DNA of 64,000 nucleotides from Synechococcus sp. PCC 6312 (GCF_000316685.1 NC_019680.1:1675501-1739500), one strand, 5' to 3'; counted from the first letter of the stretch, positions 44,953 through 54,472 are shown. Translations and numbers: made by a program. The notes: generated from the letters alone by a model not told the origin.

Positions 44953-45186
44953 ATGAACGAGACAGAAGAACAGGGCATTGAACGGCAACTCACCCCCGAT
45001 GAACTGGCTGCCATTTCTGGTGGTTTCAATTTAGATAGTCTATTGGGGAAGGTAGAGCCTCTCCGTATTGGGCTTGGTGCCATCGAACCCAAACAAGATG
45101 ACTTTACATCCCCTCAGCTAACGGGTGGTTTCCGTAGCTACGGCCGCCAACTCGATGGTCAGAGGCGGAACAACACACAAAGCTAA
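44953..45186 (+). CDS. Short double-glycine precursor 7 (77 aa), internally deleted
   Basis: GGAG lies before ATG 44953. The 24-residue leader ends ERQLTPDELAAISGG. The core starts FNLDSLLGKVEPLRIGLGAI and passes directly into the tail of precursor 4 type (KQDDFTSPQLTGGFRSYGRQ and LDGQRRNNTQS). The amphipathic, zipper and C-terminal domains are absent. It may be an internally deleted relic or a genuine short product of about 53 residues with a basic C-terminus. Confidence 0.65.
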   Translation: MNETEEQGIERQLTPDELAAISGGFNLDSLLGKVEPLRIGLGAIEPKQDDFTSPQLTGGFRSYGRQLDGQRRNNTQS

Positions 45187-45385
45187 ACTTAGCTTGGGCG
45201 TTGCACGTTTTTGGGATGATTTGGGTCAAATTTTTGATGCGCCTCTCTCTTGTTAACCTGAGTTTACATAGGCTAGAGCAGATCATTAGAAATTGGATTT
45301 CCCTATAGATATCTCCACGATAGAATTAGAGGTAGATTTTCACTGTATAAATTAAGAATATACAGCCAAAATAGAGCTAATTAAT

Positions 45386-46297
45386 ATGAGTCATGACATC
45401 TACAAATTGATTTGTCAGAAACCAAAAGACTGTAAACGCTTGATGGGTGTTAACTTTGAGCAACTAGAAGAGCTGATCGAACATTGTAAAAGATTGCATC
45501 AGATAAAACAAGAGGAGATTGAGAACCAGAAGAAACGAGTGATTCGAGCGGGCGGTGGTCAGTCTCCTATCTTGACCCTAGAAAACCAAATTATCTTAAC
45601 GCTACTCTATCTCAGACATTATTTAACTTTTCAACTGCTTGGTTTGATGTTTCACGTCAGCGAGTCCACTGCTCATAATGTCTTTAACTATTGGCAAATA
45701 CTCCTGGAGGAAGGACTATCACCTAGTCTTTTAGAACAAGTAAAAAAGTACCCGGAGGCTGGGGCTGAAACTCTGGCCAAATTAGTCAATCAAGAGTTAG
45801 TGATAGATAGCACAGAACAAGTCATAGAGCGACCTTCGAGCTATCAGGAGCAGAAGCGTACATATTCTGGCAAAAGGAAGAATTTCACTTTAAAAAATCA
45901 GTTAATTGTAAGTCCTGTGACTTTAGATATTATTGATGTGGTCGTGGGGATGCCAGGTCGGATAAGTGATATTAGTATCTGGCGAAACAGTCGAACTCGC
46001 TTTACCCTAGAGCAGTTCTTTATGGGAGATAAAGCTTATGTGGGAGAGAGACAAATTAAAACACCAACGAAAAAGCCTAAGAATGGAGAATTAACGCGTC
46101 AAGAGAAAGAAGATAACAAATCGTTTTCAGCACGACGTATTATCGTAGAACATTTGATTCGTTTTGTGAAAATATTTAGGATTATGCAAGAGCGATTCCG
46201 ACTTCCAATATCTCGATATGATTCAATTTTTCTAACTGTTTGTGGACTAGTGAGATTGCGATTGGGCTGTTTAGAGTTGAGATTAGTTAAACATTAA
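45386..46297 (+). CDS. IS5-like (DDE_Tnp_4) transposase
   Basis: This 303-residue protein starts MSHDIYKLICQKPKDCKRLM. A helix-turn-helix-like part (LTFQLLGLMFHVSESTAHNVF, about residues 75-95) precedes the DDE core: LVIDSTEQVIERP (Asp), VVVGMPGRISDISIWRNS, FFMGDKAYVGERQI (Asp) and RIIVEHLIRFVKIFRIM (Glu). These fit the DDE_Tnp_4 group of the IS5 family. The frame is intact. Element ends are not clear: ttccctata at about 45298 and its partial inverted counterpart taataggga at about 46352 are the best candidates. It separates the precursor array from the DUF2335 gene. Confidence 0.82.
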   Translation: MSHDIYKLICQKPKDCKRLMGVNFEQLEELIEHCKRLHQIKQEEIENQKKRVIRAGGGQSPILTLENQIILTLLYLRHYLTFQLLGLMFHVSESTAHNVFNYWQILLEEGLSPSLLEQVKKYPEAGAETLAKLVNQELVIDSTEQVIERPSSYQEQKRTYSGKRKNFTLKNQLIVSPVTLDIIDVVVGMPGRISDISIWRNSRTRFTLEQFFMGDKAYVGERQIKTPTKKPKNGELTRQEKEDNKSFSARRIIVEHLIRFVKIFRIMQERFRLPISRYDSIFLTVCGLVRLRLGCLELRLVKH

Positions 46298-46435
46298 GCA
46301 TATGAGAAAAGTATTATGGTTTATAACCAACATTTAAAGTTAGTGAACTGGTAATAGGGACTGCAAAGCACCGTAAGTCTTTGTTTCTGAGCATCGTTAA
46401 ATATTCTTGAAATATAGCTTAAACGGTCACCCATT

Positions 46436-46990
46436 ATGGATTACAGGTTTTTGGAGATGTCTAAAGAAGAAATTAGTCCTGTCAGATCAGATTTACTAAA
46501 GCCTGAAGATATTTCATATCCAGAGCAAAACTCTTCTCAGTTATTTGTTTCATATCAGGAGGGTCCAATATCTCCCGCAGAACTTGAAGGTTACAACAAA
46601 TTTGATCCTGAATTTGCTCAAGAATACTTAAGAGAAATTATTAGTGAAATACATCACCGGAGACAGATAGAAGTAGAGAGGCTCAAGCTAAGAAATACTG
46701 AATTGAGTCTTGAAAGTGGAGTAGTTAAAACCCAAGAACGAATCTTTTTCAGTAATCAAAGGCGTTTTATTCTCGGCTCGATTTTGGGTTCTGTGATTGC
46801 TCTCACTGCTGTTGGGTCTGCAACCTTTTTAGGGATTCAAGGGCGAAAAGAAGTTGCAATTGCAGTAGTGGGTTCTTTGGCCGGAACAGCCGTGATTATC
46901 TATGGTACGGATGCTTATAACAAAGGACGAAAAAAGGAACTTGACTCTGAGCTAAATAATTCTTCTGAAGATAGTAACGAAGATAGCTAA
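46436..46990 (+). CDS. DUF2335 two-helix membrane protein
   Basis: EGPISPAELEGYNKFDPEFA followed by a helical, His/Arg-rich stretch (EIHHRRQIEVERL) matches the start of DUF2335 proteins. Two membrane helices follow (about residues 110-130 and 138-158: ILGSILGSVIALTAVGSATF and AIAVVGSLAGTAVIIYGTDA), then an acidic tail. It starts at ATG 46436; ATG 46457, with GGAG just before it, is an alternative. DUF2335 proteins have no known function. Its location next to the precursor array makes an immunity role possible, but an IS lies between them. Confidence 0.7.
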   Translation: MDYRFLEMSKEEISPVRSDLLKPEDISYPEQNSSQLFVSYQEGPISPAELEGYNKFDPEFAQEYLREIISEIHHRRQIEVERLKLRNTELSLESGVVKTQERIFFSNQRRFILGSILGSVIALTAVGSATFLGIQGRKEVAIAVVGSLAGTAVIIYGTDAYNKGRKKELDSELNNSSEDSNEDS

Positions 46991-47082
46991 GATGTATCGC
47001 TGGTTATTCGCACCAAAAAGCTGAATTTTTCCGAGAGCGTGGCTAGAGTCAAAATAAGCTCACTGAACAGGAGAGTCAGCCC

Positions 47083-47214
47083 ATGCGAATCAAACATTGG
47101 CAGGCCAGTGGTCAACCCCAGGCCCGGAGTCGGAAAACCCCCAAAGTTGTGCGGCGACAGAAACGGGCTTTGGCTCGACTCGCTCAAAAATTGCACCTTA
47201 GACCCAAAGGCTAG
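47083..47214 (+). CDS. Possible small basic protein (43 aa)
   Basis: AGGAGAGTCAGCCC precedes the ATG, a good ribosome site. The frame encodes MRIKHWQASGQPQARSRK, then KTPKVVRRQKRALARLAQKL, and ends RPKG. Thirteen of 43 residues are Lys or Arg, with no acidic residue. It could be a small nucleic-acid-binding protein. It is shorter than the usual annotation cut-off and lies before the ARPP-1-like gene. Confidence 0.45.
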   Translation: MRIKHWQASGQPQARSRKTPKVVRRQKRALARLAQKLHLRPKG

Positions 47215-47306
47215 GGGCAACCCTAGGAACTTCCTCAAACATAGCCAGATGTCAGTTGTTGGCAGGCCCAATTACCAAAGATATTCTTTATTGATGGAGA
47301 AGATTT

Positions 47307-48240
47307 ATGACTCCCATTCCCGCCTTATTAGCCCAAATCTGCCTGGGAAAACCCCAATCCCACCGCAACCTGACCCTTTACCCCTTGATTGCGAAAGATT
47401 ATCCCGCCTTGGATTACCTCACCCTTGACCAGGCCCTAGGGGCCAAAACCGTCAAAATTACCGAAGTGTCCGCAGGGGGGGGTGTGCCCAAACTTTATTT
47501 TGTTAATGAAGGTGATACGGCAGTGCTGTTGTTAGATGGCGAGGAGTTAGTGGGGGCCAAGCAAAATCGGATTGTCAACCTGAGTATCCTGGCGGCGGGT
47601 CATAGCCAAATCAAAATCCCCGTTTCCTGTGTTGAACAAGGGCGGTGGCAGTATCGCTCGCGAGAATTTACAACCTCAGACCGGAGTTATTTTGCCAAAG
47701 GTCGGGCTAATAAAATGGATCGAGTCTCCACGTCTTTGAAACAACGGGGACAGCGGGATGGTCATCAGGGGGAAGTGTGGGCCGAAGTTAACGAGATGTC
47801 CTATGCGCTGGATGCTTTTAGTGACACGAGGGCCATGGCCGATATTTATGCACAGTCAGAAAGCCAATTACAGACCTACTTAGCAGCCTTTGGCACCGTC
47901 CTTAATCAGGTGGGGGCCATTTTTACGATTAACAATCAAATCATCGGACTGGAGTATTTGACTGCCCGCCCACCTTGGGCCCCTGTTCCCCAAACTGTTA
48001 CGGAGCTATGCCATTGATGCCCTCAGTCAAGCCCAAGCTTCCCCGAATCCAGCTAACCCGGTCAATGTCATCGACTTTCTGACTAAGCTGGCTAGATCAA
48101 CTGTGGAAAGTTTTCCGGCCCTGGGGGAAGGATTTGATCTACGCTTAACCAGTCCCACAACAGTTGGCAGTGTCCTGTTTGCCCGTGAACGGGTGATCCA
48201 TTTGAGTGCCTTTCGGCGTATATCTGAAGCGAACCTATGA
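47307..48240 (+). pseudogene. ARPP-1/DUF6569-like protein, frameshifted
   Basis: The first frame (MTPIPALLAQICLGKPQSHR) holds the conserved core KLYFVNEGDTAVLLLDGEEL and VGAKQNRIVNLSILA, and PVSCVEQGRWQY. It shifts at TGGGCCCCTG (about 47978-47987). Dropping one C gives WALFPKLLRSYAIDALSQAQ, and the frame continues to the TGA at 48238-48240 with a total of 310 residues. The 3' end overlaps the next gene by ATGA, so they were an operon. This family is associated with RNA- and ADP-ribose-related conflict systems, but its activity is unknown. The lesion is in a G/C run and could be a sequencing error. Confidence 0.7.
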
Positions 48241-50372
48241 CTCAGGCCTTGCCATTCAAACCCCTAATCTGTCACTGCCTAGTTGGCCCTCCCAGTAGTG
48301 GTAAGACGACGTTTGCCAAAATTTTAGAAACTCACTTAGGCGAACAGGGCCAACCCACTCAGATTGTCAGTGCGGATCAGATCCGCGAGCAGTTGTATGG
48401 GGATATGGCGATCCAAGGGGCCTGGTCAGACATAGAGCCGCAGTTATTAGACCAAATGGAACGGGCGATCTCAGTTGGGAAATCGGTTATTTACGATGCA
48501 ACGAATGCCTATCGCTGGTGGCGGCAAAGTCTATTGAGCAAGCTGGCTAAATCGGGGGTGCAGTGGGTGGCCTGGCAATTAGTAACGCCTCTCAAGACTT
48601 GTTTAGCCTGGAATCAAGCCCGCGACCGTCATGTGCCAACCTTAGTGATTCAGGAATTTGCCCAGGCCTTAAAAAGTTTTCCAGTCCTCCCCGCCGAAGG
48701 GTTTACCGCCATTTTTACTATCAACCCCGCCCTAGGAACTTTAGAACAGATCCAGGCCAATCTTGCAAAATCCCTAGCCGCATTGCCCCTGAGCCAAAAA
48801 AACCGCAAAAATCGAACGCAAAATATCCTGCCCCACCGCTATTCTCGGCTTTTGGATTTTGATCGTCTCCTCCATTTGCTCTCCCTCATCATCCGTTATC
48901 CAGGCCTGGGGAATTTCCGAGCAGAGAATCCAGAAGAGCTTTTGCGCCTGCTGAAAGTGGATACATTGCCCCCTCTCCTCACGGGCCTGGATGAAATTGC
49001 GGCGGTGATGACGACTCAATATCATCAAATGTACGCAGATTTAGGGGCCTTGAAAACAGATCTAGCGTGGCTGGATAAAAATGGCTTTCTCAGTCAACAA
49101 ATGGTGGATCAACCCCTGAGTCAGCCTCTCCCCGCCCCGTCTGACTGTATGGCCCATCGTTATAGTGATTGGTTGGGATTTAATCGGCTTTTAGCAACCC
49201 TTCGCTATATTCTCCATCATCCCTTAGAGCAAGAGGACTATCGTGAAGCGGATCAAGCCAAGAATATGGTGGATTGCTTAGCCGAGCGACTCTACGCAGC
49301 CAAGATTCTCCCCAGCCCAGAAAACACCACCTTACGGAAAGATATTCAACTCGTTTTTAATCCCTATCGCCTCCTCCCCGATAAGACCTTACGCAAGGGC
49401 TACTGCCTGGGTACTGGAATTTTGACGGAAGAAGACCTACTCCGAGTTTATGAATTAGCCGCCGAACAGGTCAAAGGCCTGAATGATGTTATGGCCCAGG
49501 CCACGGTAGAACGATTTCAAAAACGGTTGCAATGGGCCCAGTTTAATCTTGCCGATTATGAGCCGGTGCGGGTTATTGCCAGTGGCAGTATTGTGAGTCC
49601 CAAATTCTTAAGCTCTACCTCTTTAGCTTCAGTCACCGCTTTAACTGACTTGGAATCCTATATTCGCTCCGGCCAGAAGATTCGGATTGGCCGCCAACGG
49701 GGATCGGCAACATTTGACAGTTTTAAGGATTTCATACAGGAAGAAGATATTTGGCCCCTAGAAATCATCTTTCACAACATTGCTTGGTATTTAGGCTATG
49801 AATCGGCCGCTGGAGAGTCCCAAGGATTATTCAGGTATGACCGGTTAGATCGGCTTTATCAAGTTAAACAGTATAGCCAGGTTGCAACCCGTACTGCCAA
49901 ACAACAGCAAGGGGCCCGCAATCAACTCCAAAAACTCCGCAGCCACAGTGCAGGTATTTTCCTGGGTGTGGATAAGCAGCAACAACAGGAATTTCTCAGC
50001 CTTAGCCCTGCCCAACGTCTGCAAAAGATGGCCACCCTAGAACTGCAATTTACGGAGGTGCTGTTTAAGTTTGTTAGTGAAGGAACCCAGCGATTCCCTT
50101 TTGAACAGTTAAAAATGACACCCCCACCCGGCCGGTCAATTCACCATCATTCTGACCTGAAGCAAATCTTCACCTTAGGTCGAGCCACAGATCTGACCCA
50201 TCCCTACCGGATGAACGTCCTATTACCGGCCTGGTCGTTTGAAGATGTGACTCTCAAGGCCTGGGTTTTAGGATTTGGGCCGGGGGTTAAGGTCATCGCC
50301 CCAGATGCATTTCAGCAAAAAGTTATCCAAGAGGTTCACAAGACCCAACAGCTTTATAGTACTGCCAGCTAG
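48237..50372 (+). CDS. P-loop kinase (polynucleotide-kinase-like) fused to WYL domain
   Basis: The N-terminus (CHCLVGPPSSGKTTFAK, about residues 13-29) is a Walker A. IVSADQIREQLYGD and SVIYDATNAYRWWRQ give the substrate-binding and Walker B-like parts of a PNK-type AAA_33 kinase, up to about residue 185. The middle (about 200-430) is helical and may contain a winged helix. A WYL domain lies at about 470-560 (RIGRQRGSATFDSFKDF, PLEIIFHNIAWYLGYESAAG). The C-terminal helices are unassigned. It is coupled to the ARPP-1-like gene (4-bp overlap). A nucleic acid or nucleotide kinase controlled by a ligand-sensing WYL domain is the best reading. Confidence 0.75.
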   Translation: MTQALPFKPLICHCLVGPPSSGKTTFAKILETHLGEQGQPTQIVSADQIREQLYGDMAIQGAWSDIEPQLLDQMERAISVGKSVIYDATNAYRWWRQSLLSKLAKSGVQWVAWQLVTPLKTCLAWNQARDRHVPTLVIQEFAQALKSFPVLPAEGFTAIFTINPALGTLEQIQANLAKSLAALPLSQKNRKNRTQNILPHRYSRLLDFDRLLHLLSLIIRYPGLGNFRAENPEELLRLLKVDTLPPLLTGLDEIAAVMTTQYHQMYADLGALKTDLAWLDKNGFLSQQMVDQPLSQPLPAPSDCMAHRYSDWLGFNRLLATLRYILHHPLEQEDYREADQAKNMVDCLAERLYAAKILPSPENTTLRKDIQLVFNPYRLLPDKTLRKGYCLGTGILTEEDLLRVYELAAEQVKGLNDVMAQATVERFQKRLQWAQFNLADYEPVRVIASGSIVSPKFLSSTSLASVTALTDLESYIRSGQKIRIGRQRGSATFDSFKDFIQEEDIWPLEIIFHNIAWYLGYESAAGESQGLFRYDRLDRLYQVKQYSQVATRTAKQQQGARNQLQKLRSHSAGIFLGVDKQQQQEFLSLSPAQRLQKMATLELQFTEVLFKFVSEGTQRFPFEQLKMTPPPGRSIHHHSDLKQIFTLGRATDLTHPYRMNVLLPAWSFEDVTLKAWVLGFGPGVKVIAPDAFQQKVIQEVHKTQQLYSTAS

Positions 50373-50603
50373 GTAGGAGAGAGAGAGATGGGCCTGTCCT
50401 ACAGCATGGATTGAGGTAAGGGGAGAGTAAAAAAGCCGCGGCTCACTGCGTTCAAGTTTGTCCGACGACAGTTAATACCACAATGCTCTACAGGTCTTAC
50501 TTTTAGCTAAAGACTCTCCTGACCTTAATTTATGGCATTAGTCATTTAAGGCTCTTATTGGGACAAGTCAGGAAATGCTCTATGGGCAAGCTTTTTAAGA
50601 TTT

Positions 50604-51440
50604 CTACTCTCTCAGAACAGTTTGTGTAACGCTATAGTCTGTCATCCCCGTCAAACCAGCTTTTAAGTCCTGACATAACTGCTTGACTGAGGCCAGAGCC
50701 ACCTGTTTATCGGCCTGGGCTAGACGAGAGACAAAGGCACTGCCTACAATGGCTGCATCTGCCCCCCAATCCCGAACCTGGACGGCTTGGGCCGATTGGG
50801 AAATGCCAAAGCCGACCCCAATGGGTTTATCAGTAATATTTTTTAAGGTTGTTAACATGGTTCCCACCCGGTTTTGCATCTCAGCCCGCATGCCCGTGAC
50901 CCCGGTGGTACTGACCAGATAAATGAACCCTTGGGAGCGTTGGGCAATGGCCGCCATCCGTTCTGGGGACGTGGTTGGGGCCACCAAAAGGGTTAATTCC
51001 AGGCCCAGGTCTGTGGTCAACCCTAACACCCCATCTGCTTCCTCAAGAGGCAAATCAGGAATCACCAGGCCCTGGACTCCCGCCGCCGCCACCCTCGTTA
51101 AAAAAGCTCGAATCCCTTGGTGATAGATGGGATTGAAATAGGTAAATAAAATCAAGGGGGCCTGGATTGTGGGGCGTAACTCCTTGATTAACCCTAAAAC
51201 CTGCTCTAAGCGGATTCCTTTTTGTAGCGCTCTGGTGGCCGCCGCCTGAATGACGGGGCCGTCGGCCAGGGGATCCGCATAGGGAACCCCCAATTCAATC
51301 AGGTCAGCCCCATGTTGATCCAAAATCTCTAAGGCCGCCGCCGTTGTTTCTAAATCCGGGTCTCCGGCCGTAATAAACGGAATTAAGCCACAGGCCTGGC
51401 GCGCCCGTAAATTAGTAAAGCATTGGGAAACAGAAGTCAT
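50604..51440 (-). CDS. trpA: Tryptophan synthase alpha chain
   Basis: This 278-residue TIM barrel starts [20 protein letters not shown]. It has [20 protein letters not shown] with the catalytic Glu and Asp, [27 protein letters not shown] and [12 protein letters not shown] with the phosphate-binding region. It converts indole-3-glycerol phosphate to indole with TrpB in the last steps of tryptophan synthesis. It stands alone here, as usual in cyanobacteria. Length and motifs are complete. Confidence 0.95.
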   Translation of the reverse strand: MTSVSQCFTNLRARQACGLIPFITAGDPDLETTAAALEILDQHGADLIELGVPYADPLADGPVIQAAATRALQKGIRLEQVLGLIKELRPTIQAPLILFTYFNPIYHQGIRAFLTRVAAAGVQGLVIPDLPLEEADGVLGLTTDLGLELTLLVAPTTSPERMAAIAQRSQGFIYLVSTTGVTGMRAEMQNRVGTMLTTLKNITDKPIGVGFGISQSAQAVQVRDWGADAAIVGSAFVSRLAQADKQVALASVKQLCQDLKAGLTGMTDYSVTQTVLRE

Positions 51441-51537
51441 CAGAAATTAATGCACCATGCAAGAATAGGTCAATCAGCGTCACAGCCTAAAATCCACTAT
51501 TCTTAATGGCAACTTAAGCTCTGACCGTTAAGCTAGG

Positions 51538-53544
51538 GTGTTCAAACTGACGCTTCCTAATTTTGTCATGAGACTGTTCCGCCGCCGCTGGGTTTCTCTC
51601 CTTGGTTTAGCGATTCTGACGGCCTTTGGCTTACTGCTCTGGTTTCAGCAATCGAGTCCGGCCCTATCCTTACAAATCCTCCATGCCTCAGATTTTGAAG
51701 CGGGAATTGCCGCCCTTGAGGATGCAGTTAATTTTTCATCCGTCTTAAATACCCTCAAAGCAGAAATGCCCAACAATACCCTGGTACTTTCTTCGGGAGA
51801 CAATTTTATTATGGGGCCCTTTTTCTCCGCCAGTGGGGATCCACAACTGCGGGAGGTCTTGGGCCGGGAAGGGAATGGGCGCGGGGATATTGCGATTATG
51901 AACGCGTTGGGTATTCAAGCTGCGGCCTGGGGCAACCATGAATTTGATGAAGGAACCGGGCGGATTGCGGATTTATTCCGAGCCGATGAAAAGGGGTATC
52001 AGGGCGCAAGGTTTCCTTATCTCGCCACCAACCTCAACTTTGATCAGGATGACAACCTCAAAGACTTGCAAACCGCCGATGCTCAACGGGCAGACACGAT
52101 CCCCCAGCGGATTGCCCATAGCACTATCGTCACCGTGGCCGGGCAGAAGATTGGCCTGGTCGGTGTGACAACCCCTCTGTTACCCGTCATTGCTTCTCCT
52201 GGGCCGGGTGTGGCGGTTCTTCCTCGACAACCGGAAGACATCCCCGGCCTGGCCGCAACTGTGCAACCTGTGATTGATCAACTCACCCGCCAAGGGATTA
52301 ACAAAATTATTCTTCTCTCCCATCTTCAACAACTGGGGATGGACATTCAATTGGCTGCCCAACTCCAAGATGTGGATGTGATCATTGCCGGTGGCTCCCA
52401 TGCGGTTCTGACCAATGACCTGGCAAGAGTTCGGGAGGGGGATAAGGTTTTGGGCCGCTATCCGGTCTGGAAAACCTCAAAAAACAAAGATCCCATTGCC
52501 ATTGTCAACACGGGGGCAAACTATCGCTATGTCGGGCGGCTGTTAGTCGAGTTTGATGGCCAAGGCCACCTAAAAACCGGAGCCAAAGCCAACCCAGACT
52601 ATACCCGCCTCAGTGATGCCTATCCGACCCTTGGGCCTGGAACTATTCCCCCTAGTCCAGAAGTTATTGCGATCACAGAGGCCATTCGGGGGGTGATTAT
52701 GGCGAAGGATGGGGAGCAGTATGGCCAGGCCAAGGTGTTTCTCAATGGGTCACGCCGGGATGTCCGGACTCAAGAAACAAACCTGGGAAATTTAACCGCC
52801 GATGCCAACTTAGCCACAGCCCAAAACCGTGATCCGACCGTAAAAGTCTCCATCAAAAATGGGGGTGGGATTCGGGATAATATTGGGGCAATCAGTGGCC
52901 TGGGGGGAAATTCAGGCACCGCAGGAGAACGCCTCCCGACCCAAGCCAACCCCATTGCCAATAAAAAAATGGGTGAGATTTCTCGTCTGGATATTGAAAA
53001 TTCCCTCCGCTTTAACAACAGCCTGACCTTGCTCACCTTGACGGCCCAAGAGTTACACCAGGTATTAGAACATGGGGTGGCCGCAAGCGATTCCCTCTCG
53101 ACACCGGGACAGTTTCCCCAAGTGGCTGGCCTGGCGTTTAGTTTTGATCTAGAAAAACCTGTCAACCAGCGTGTTCAATCCCTAGCCATAAAAGATTCTC
53201 AGGGCCAGGTGACAGATGTTCTGGTTAAAAATGGGCAACTCCAAGGAAAGCCTGACCGAACCATTCGGATTGTCACCTTAAATTACTTGGCGAATGGGGG
53301 CGATGCCTATCCGTTTCCTGCCTTTATCGAAGCGAGTCCCAGCCGAGTCAAGCGGGTTGATCTGGTTTCCGGTGATCTTCGTCCCCAATTTGATACCCCT
53401 GGAAGCGAACAAAAAGCCCTCGCCGACTACCTCCAGGCCAAGTTTCGGGATACCCCCTACAGCCAAGCTGATTTACCCCCAGAGGCGGATGAGCGGATTC
53501 AAAACTTATCCGTTCGCAAAGATACGGTGATGCGTCAAGGCTAA
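51538..53544 (+). CDS. Secreted 5'-nucleotidase / metallophosphatase
   Basis: A GTG at 51538 (or ATG 51568) opens a protein with an N-terminal signal anchor (WVSLLGLAILTAFGLLLWFQ). The metallophosphatase core has LQILHASDFEAG, VLSSGDNFI, AAWGNHEFDEG, IILLSHLQQLG and IIAGGSHAVL, the metal-binding Asp, Asn and His set. The C-terminal 5'-nucleotidase domain (about 400-610) has NLTADANLATAQ, IKNGGGIRDNIG and YLANGGDAYPF. It should hydrolyse nucleotides or related phosphoesters outside the cytoplasm. The first motif has DFEAG in place of the more common DxHG, a change seen in some cyanobacterial members. Confidence 0.85.
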   Translation: MFKLTLPNFVMRLFRRRWVSLLGLAILTAFGLLLWFQQSSPALSLQILHASDFEAGIAALEDAVNFSSVLNTLKAEMPNNTLVLSSGDNFIMGPFFSASGDPQLREVLGREGNGRGDIAIMNALGIQAAAWGNHEFDEGTGRIADLFRADEKGYQGARFPYLATNLNFDQDDNLKDLQTADAQRADTIPQRIAHSTIVTVAGQKIGLVGVTTPLLPVIASPGPGVAVLPRQPEDIPGLAATVQPVIDQLTRQGINKIILLSHLQQLGMDIQLAAQLQDVDVIIAGGSHAVLTNDLARVREGDKVLGRYPVWKTSKNKDPIAIVNTGANYRYVGRLLVEFDGQGHLKTGAKANPDYTRLSDAYPTLGPGTIPPSPEVIAITEAIRGVIMAKDGEQYGQAKVFLNGSRRDVRTQETNLGNLTADANLATAQNRDPTVKVSIKNGGGIRDNIGAISGLGGNSGTAGERLPTQANPIANKKMGEISRLDIENSLRFNNSLTLLTLTAQELHQVLEHGVAASDSLSTPGQFPQVAGLAFSFDLEKPVNQRVQSLAIKDSQGQVTDVLVKNGQLQGKPDRTIRIVTLNYLANGGDAYPFPAFIEASPSRVKRVDLVSGDLRPQFDTPGSEQKALADYLQAKFRDTPYSQADLPPEADERIQNLSVRKDTVMRQG

Positions 53545-53555
53545 TAGCCAAACAG

Positions 53556-54332
53556 CTAAGGATTGGTGGGCAGTTGGGGGGAATTCACCTGGGGCAAGGA
53601 TTGTTTCGCTAACTGGCGGGCCTGGTAAAAAGCTTTCAGGCTAGCTTGATCTCCCACGTAACGCCAATGCCAGGGTTCATAACTAATGCCCTGGGGATTA
53701 TTCTTGGGAAAAGACAGTTCAAAACTATAGTAGGCGGCGTTTTTCTGCATCCAGGCGAAGGCTTCAGTTTGGTCAAAATCGGGATGAAGGTAACTGGCGG
53801 GATCCGCGGCATCCCCCACATCTATGGCGTAACCCGTGTGATGCTCACTATAGCCAGGGGGCGCACTCACCAAAGCCCGTTCCGTTGTTTCTTGGCCCCG
53901 TTCCTTCTTGACTCCAAAGAATAGGTGATCTTGATCGGTTTTAGAGCGAAACCCCGAAAGAGGCATAATCGCTACCCCGGCGGCCTGGGCATCGGCGACC
54001 ATCTTTTTGAATTCCTGAGCCGCTGCTTTCCGTAACTTAACCCGGCCATCGGGGGTGATCGGCACTAACTCCGTTAAGGGTGCTTCTGGATAGGGTAAAT
54101 GACCAAGGATATTGTCAGGATTATTCGGTGAAGAGGGGCCTGGGGGCACTGGACGGGTTGCAACAGCAGAAGGGACAGAGCTAGCTAGCATCTTCGGTAA
54201 AATCCAAGCCAAGGCCAGTCCAATAATTCCCACTCCCAGGCCAACAGTTAACCAGAGCCAGGGAAATTTGCGAATTTGGGTGGATTGAGATGGGGCTTTG
54301 ATCCGCTCGGCAACAGGAATATCTCGCTCCAC
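53556..54332 (-). CDS. D-alanyl-D-alanine carboxypeptidase, VanY/LdcB family (M15B)
   Basis: It has an N-terminal membrane anchor (LWLTVGLGVGIIGLALAWIL, about residues 27-46), a Pro-rich linker, then the M15B domain. SGFRSKTDQDHLFFG provides the Arg/Asp lead, GYSEHHTGYAIDVGD the zinc His and Asp, and PWHWRYVG the last zinc His. The 258 residues look complete. It trims peptidoglycan peptides in the periplasm. It is convergent with the 5'-nucleotidase gene with an 11-bp gap. Confidence 0.88.
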   Translation of the reverse strand: MERDIPVAERIKAPSQSTQIRKFPWLWLTVGLGVGIIGLALAWILPKMLASSVPSAVATRPVPPGPSSPNNPDNILGHLPYPEAPLTELVPITPDGRVKLRKAAAQEFKKMVADAQAAGVAIMPLSGFRSKTDQDHLFFGVKKERGQETTERALVSAPPGYSEHHTGYAIDVGDAADPASYLHPDFDQTEAFAWMQKNAAYYSFELSFPKNNPQGISYEPWHWRYVGDQASLKAFYQARQLAKQSLPQVNSPQLPTNP

Positions 54333-54472
54333 TTGGCCAACTCCTCACCACCAAAACAGTAACTAAAAGCTACCCCATACGCTAGCAGGATTCGGCCATA
54401 GGGAACAACTATCTCATTGGGGCAAATCAACGATAGGCTTGGGCAAAATGAGCAAGACTCGCCATTAAGCAA

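Noticed and set aside
47039-47428. 129-codon plus-strand frame before the ARPP-1-like gene
   Set aside because: It overlaps both the basic 43-aa frame and the ARPP-1 start and has low-complexity, Pro-rich composition without a ribosome site.
50434-50443. Perfect palindrome AGCCGCGGCT after the kinase-WYL gene
   Set aside because: Too short, with no loop or T-tract, to be a terminator. A single 10-bp palindrome is not evidence of an attachment site.
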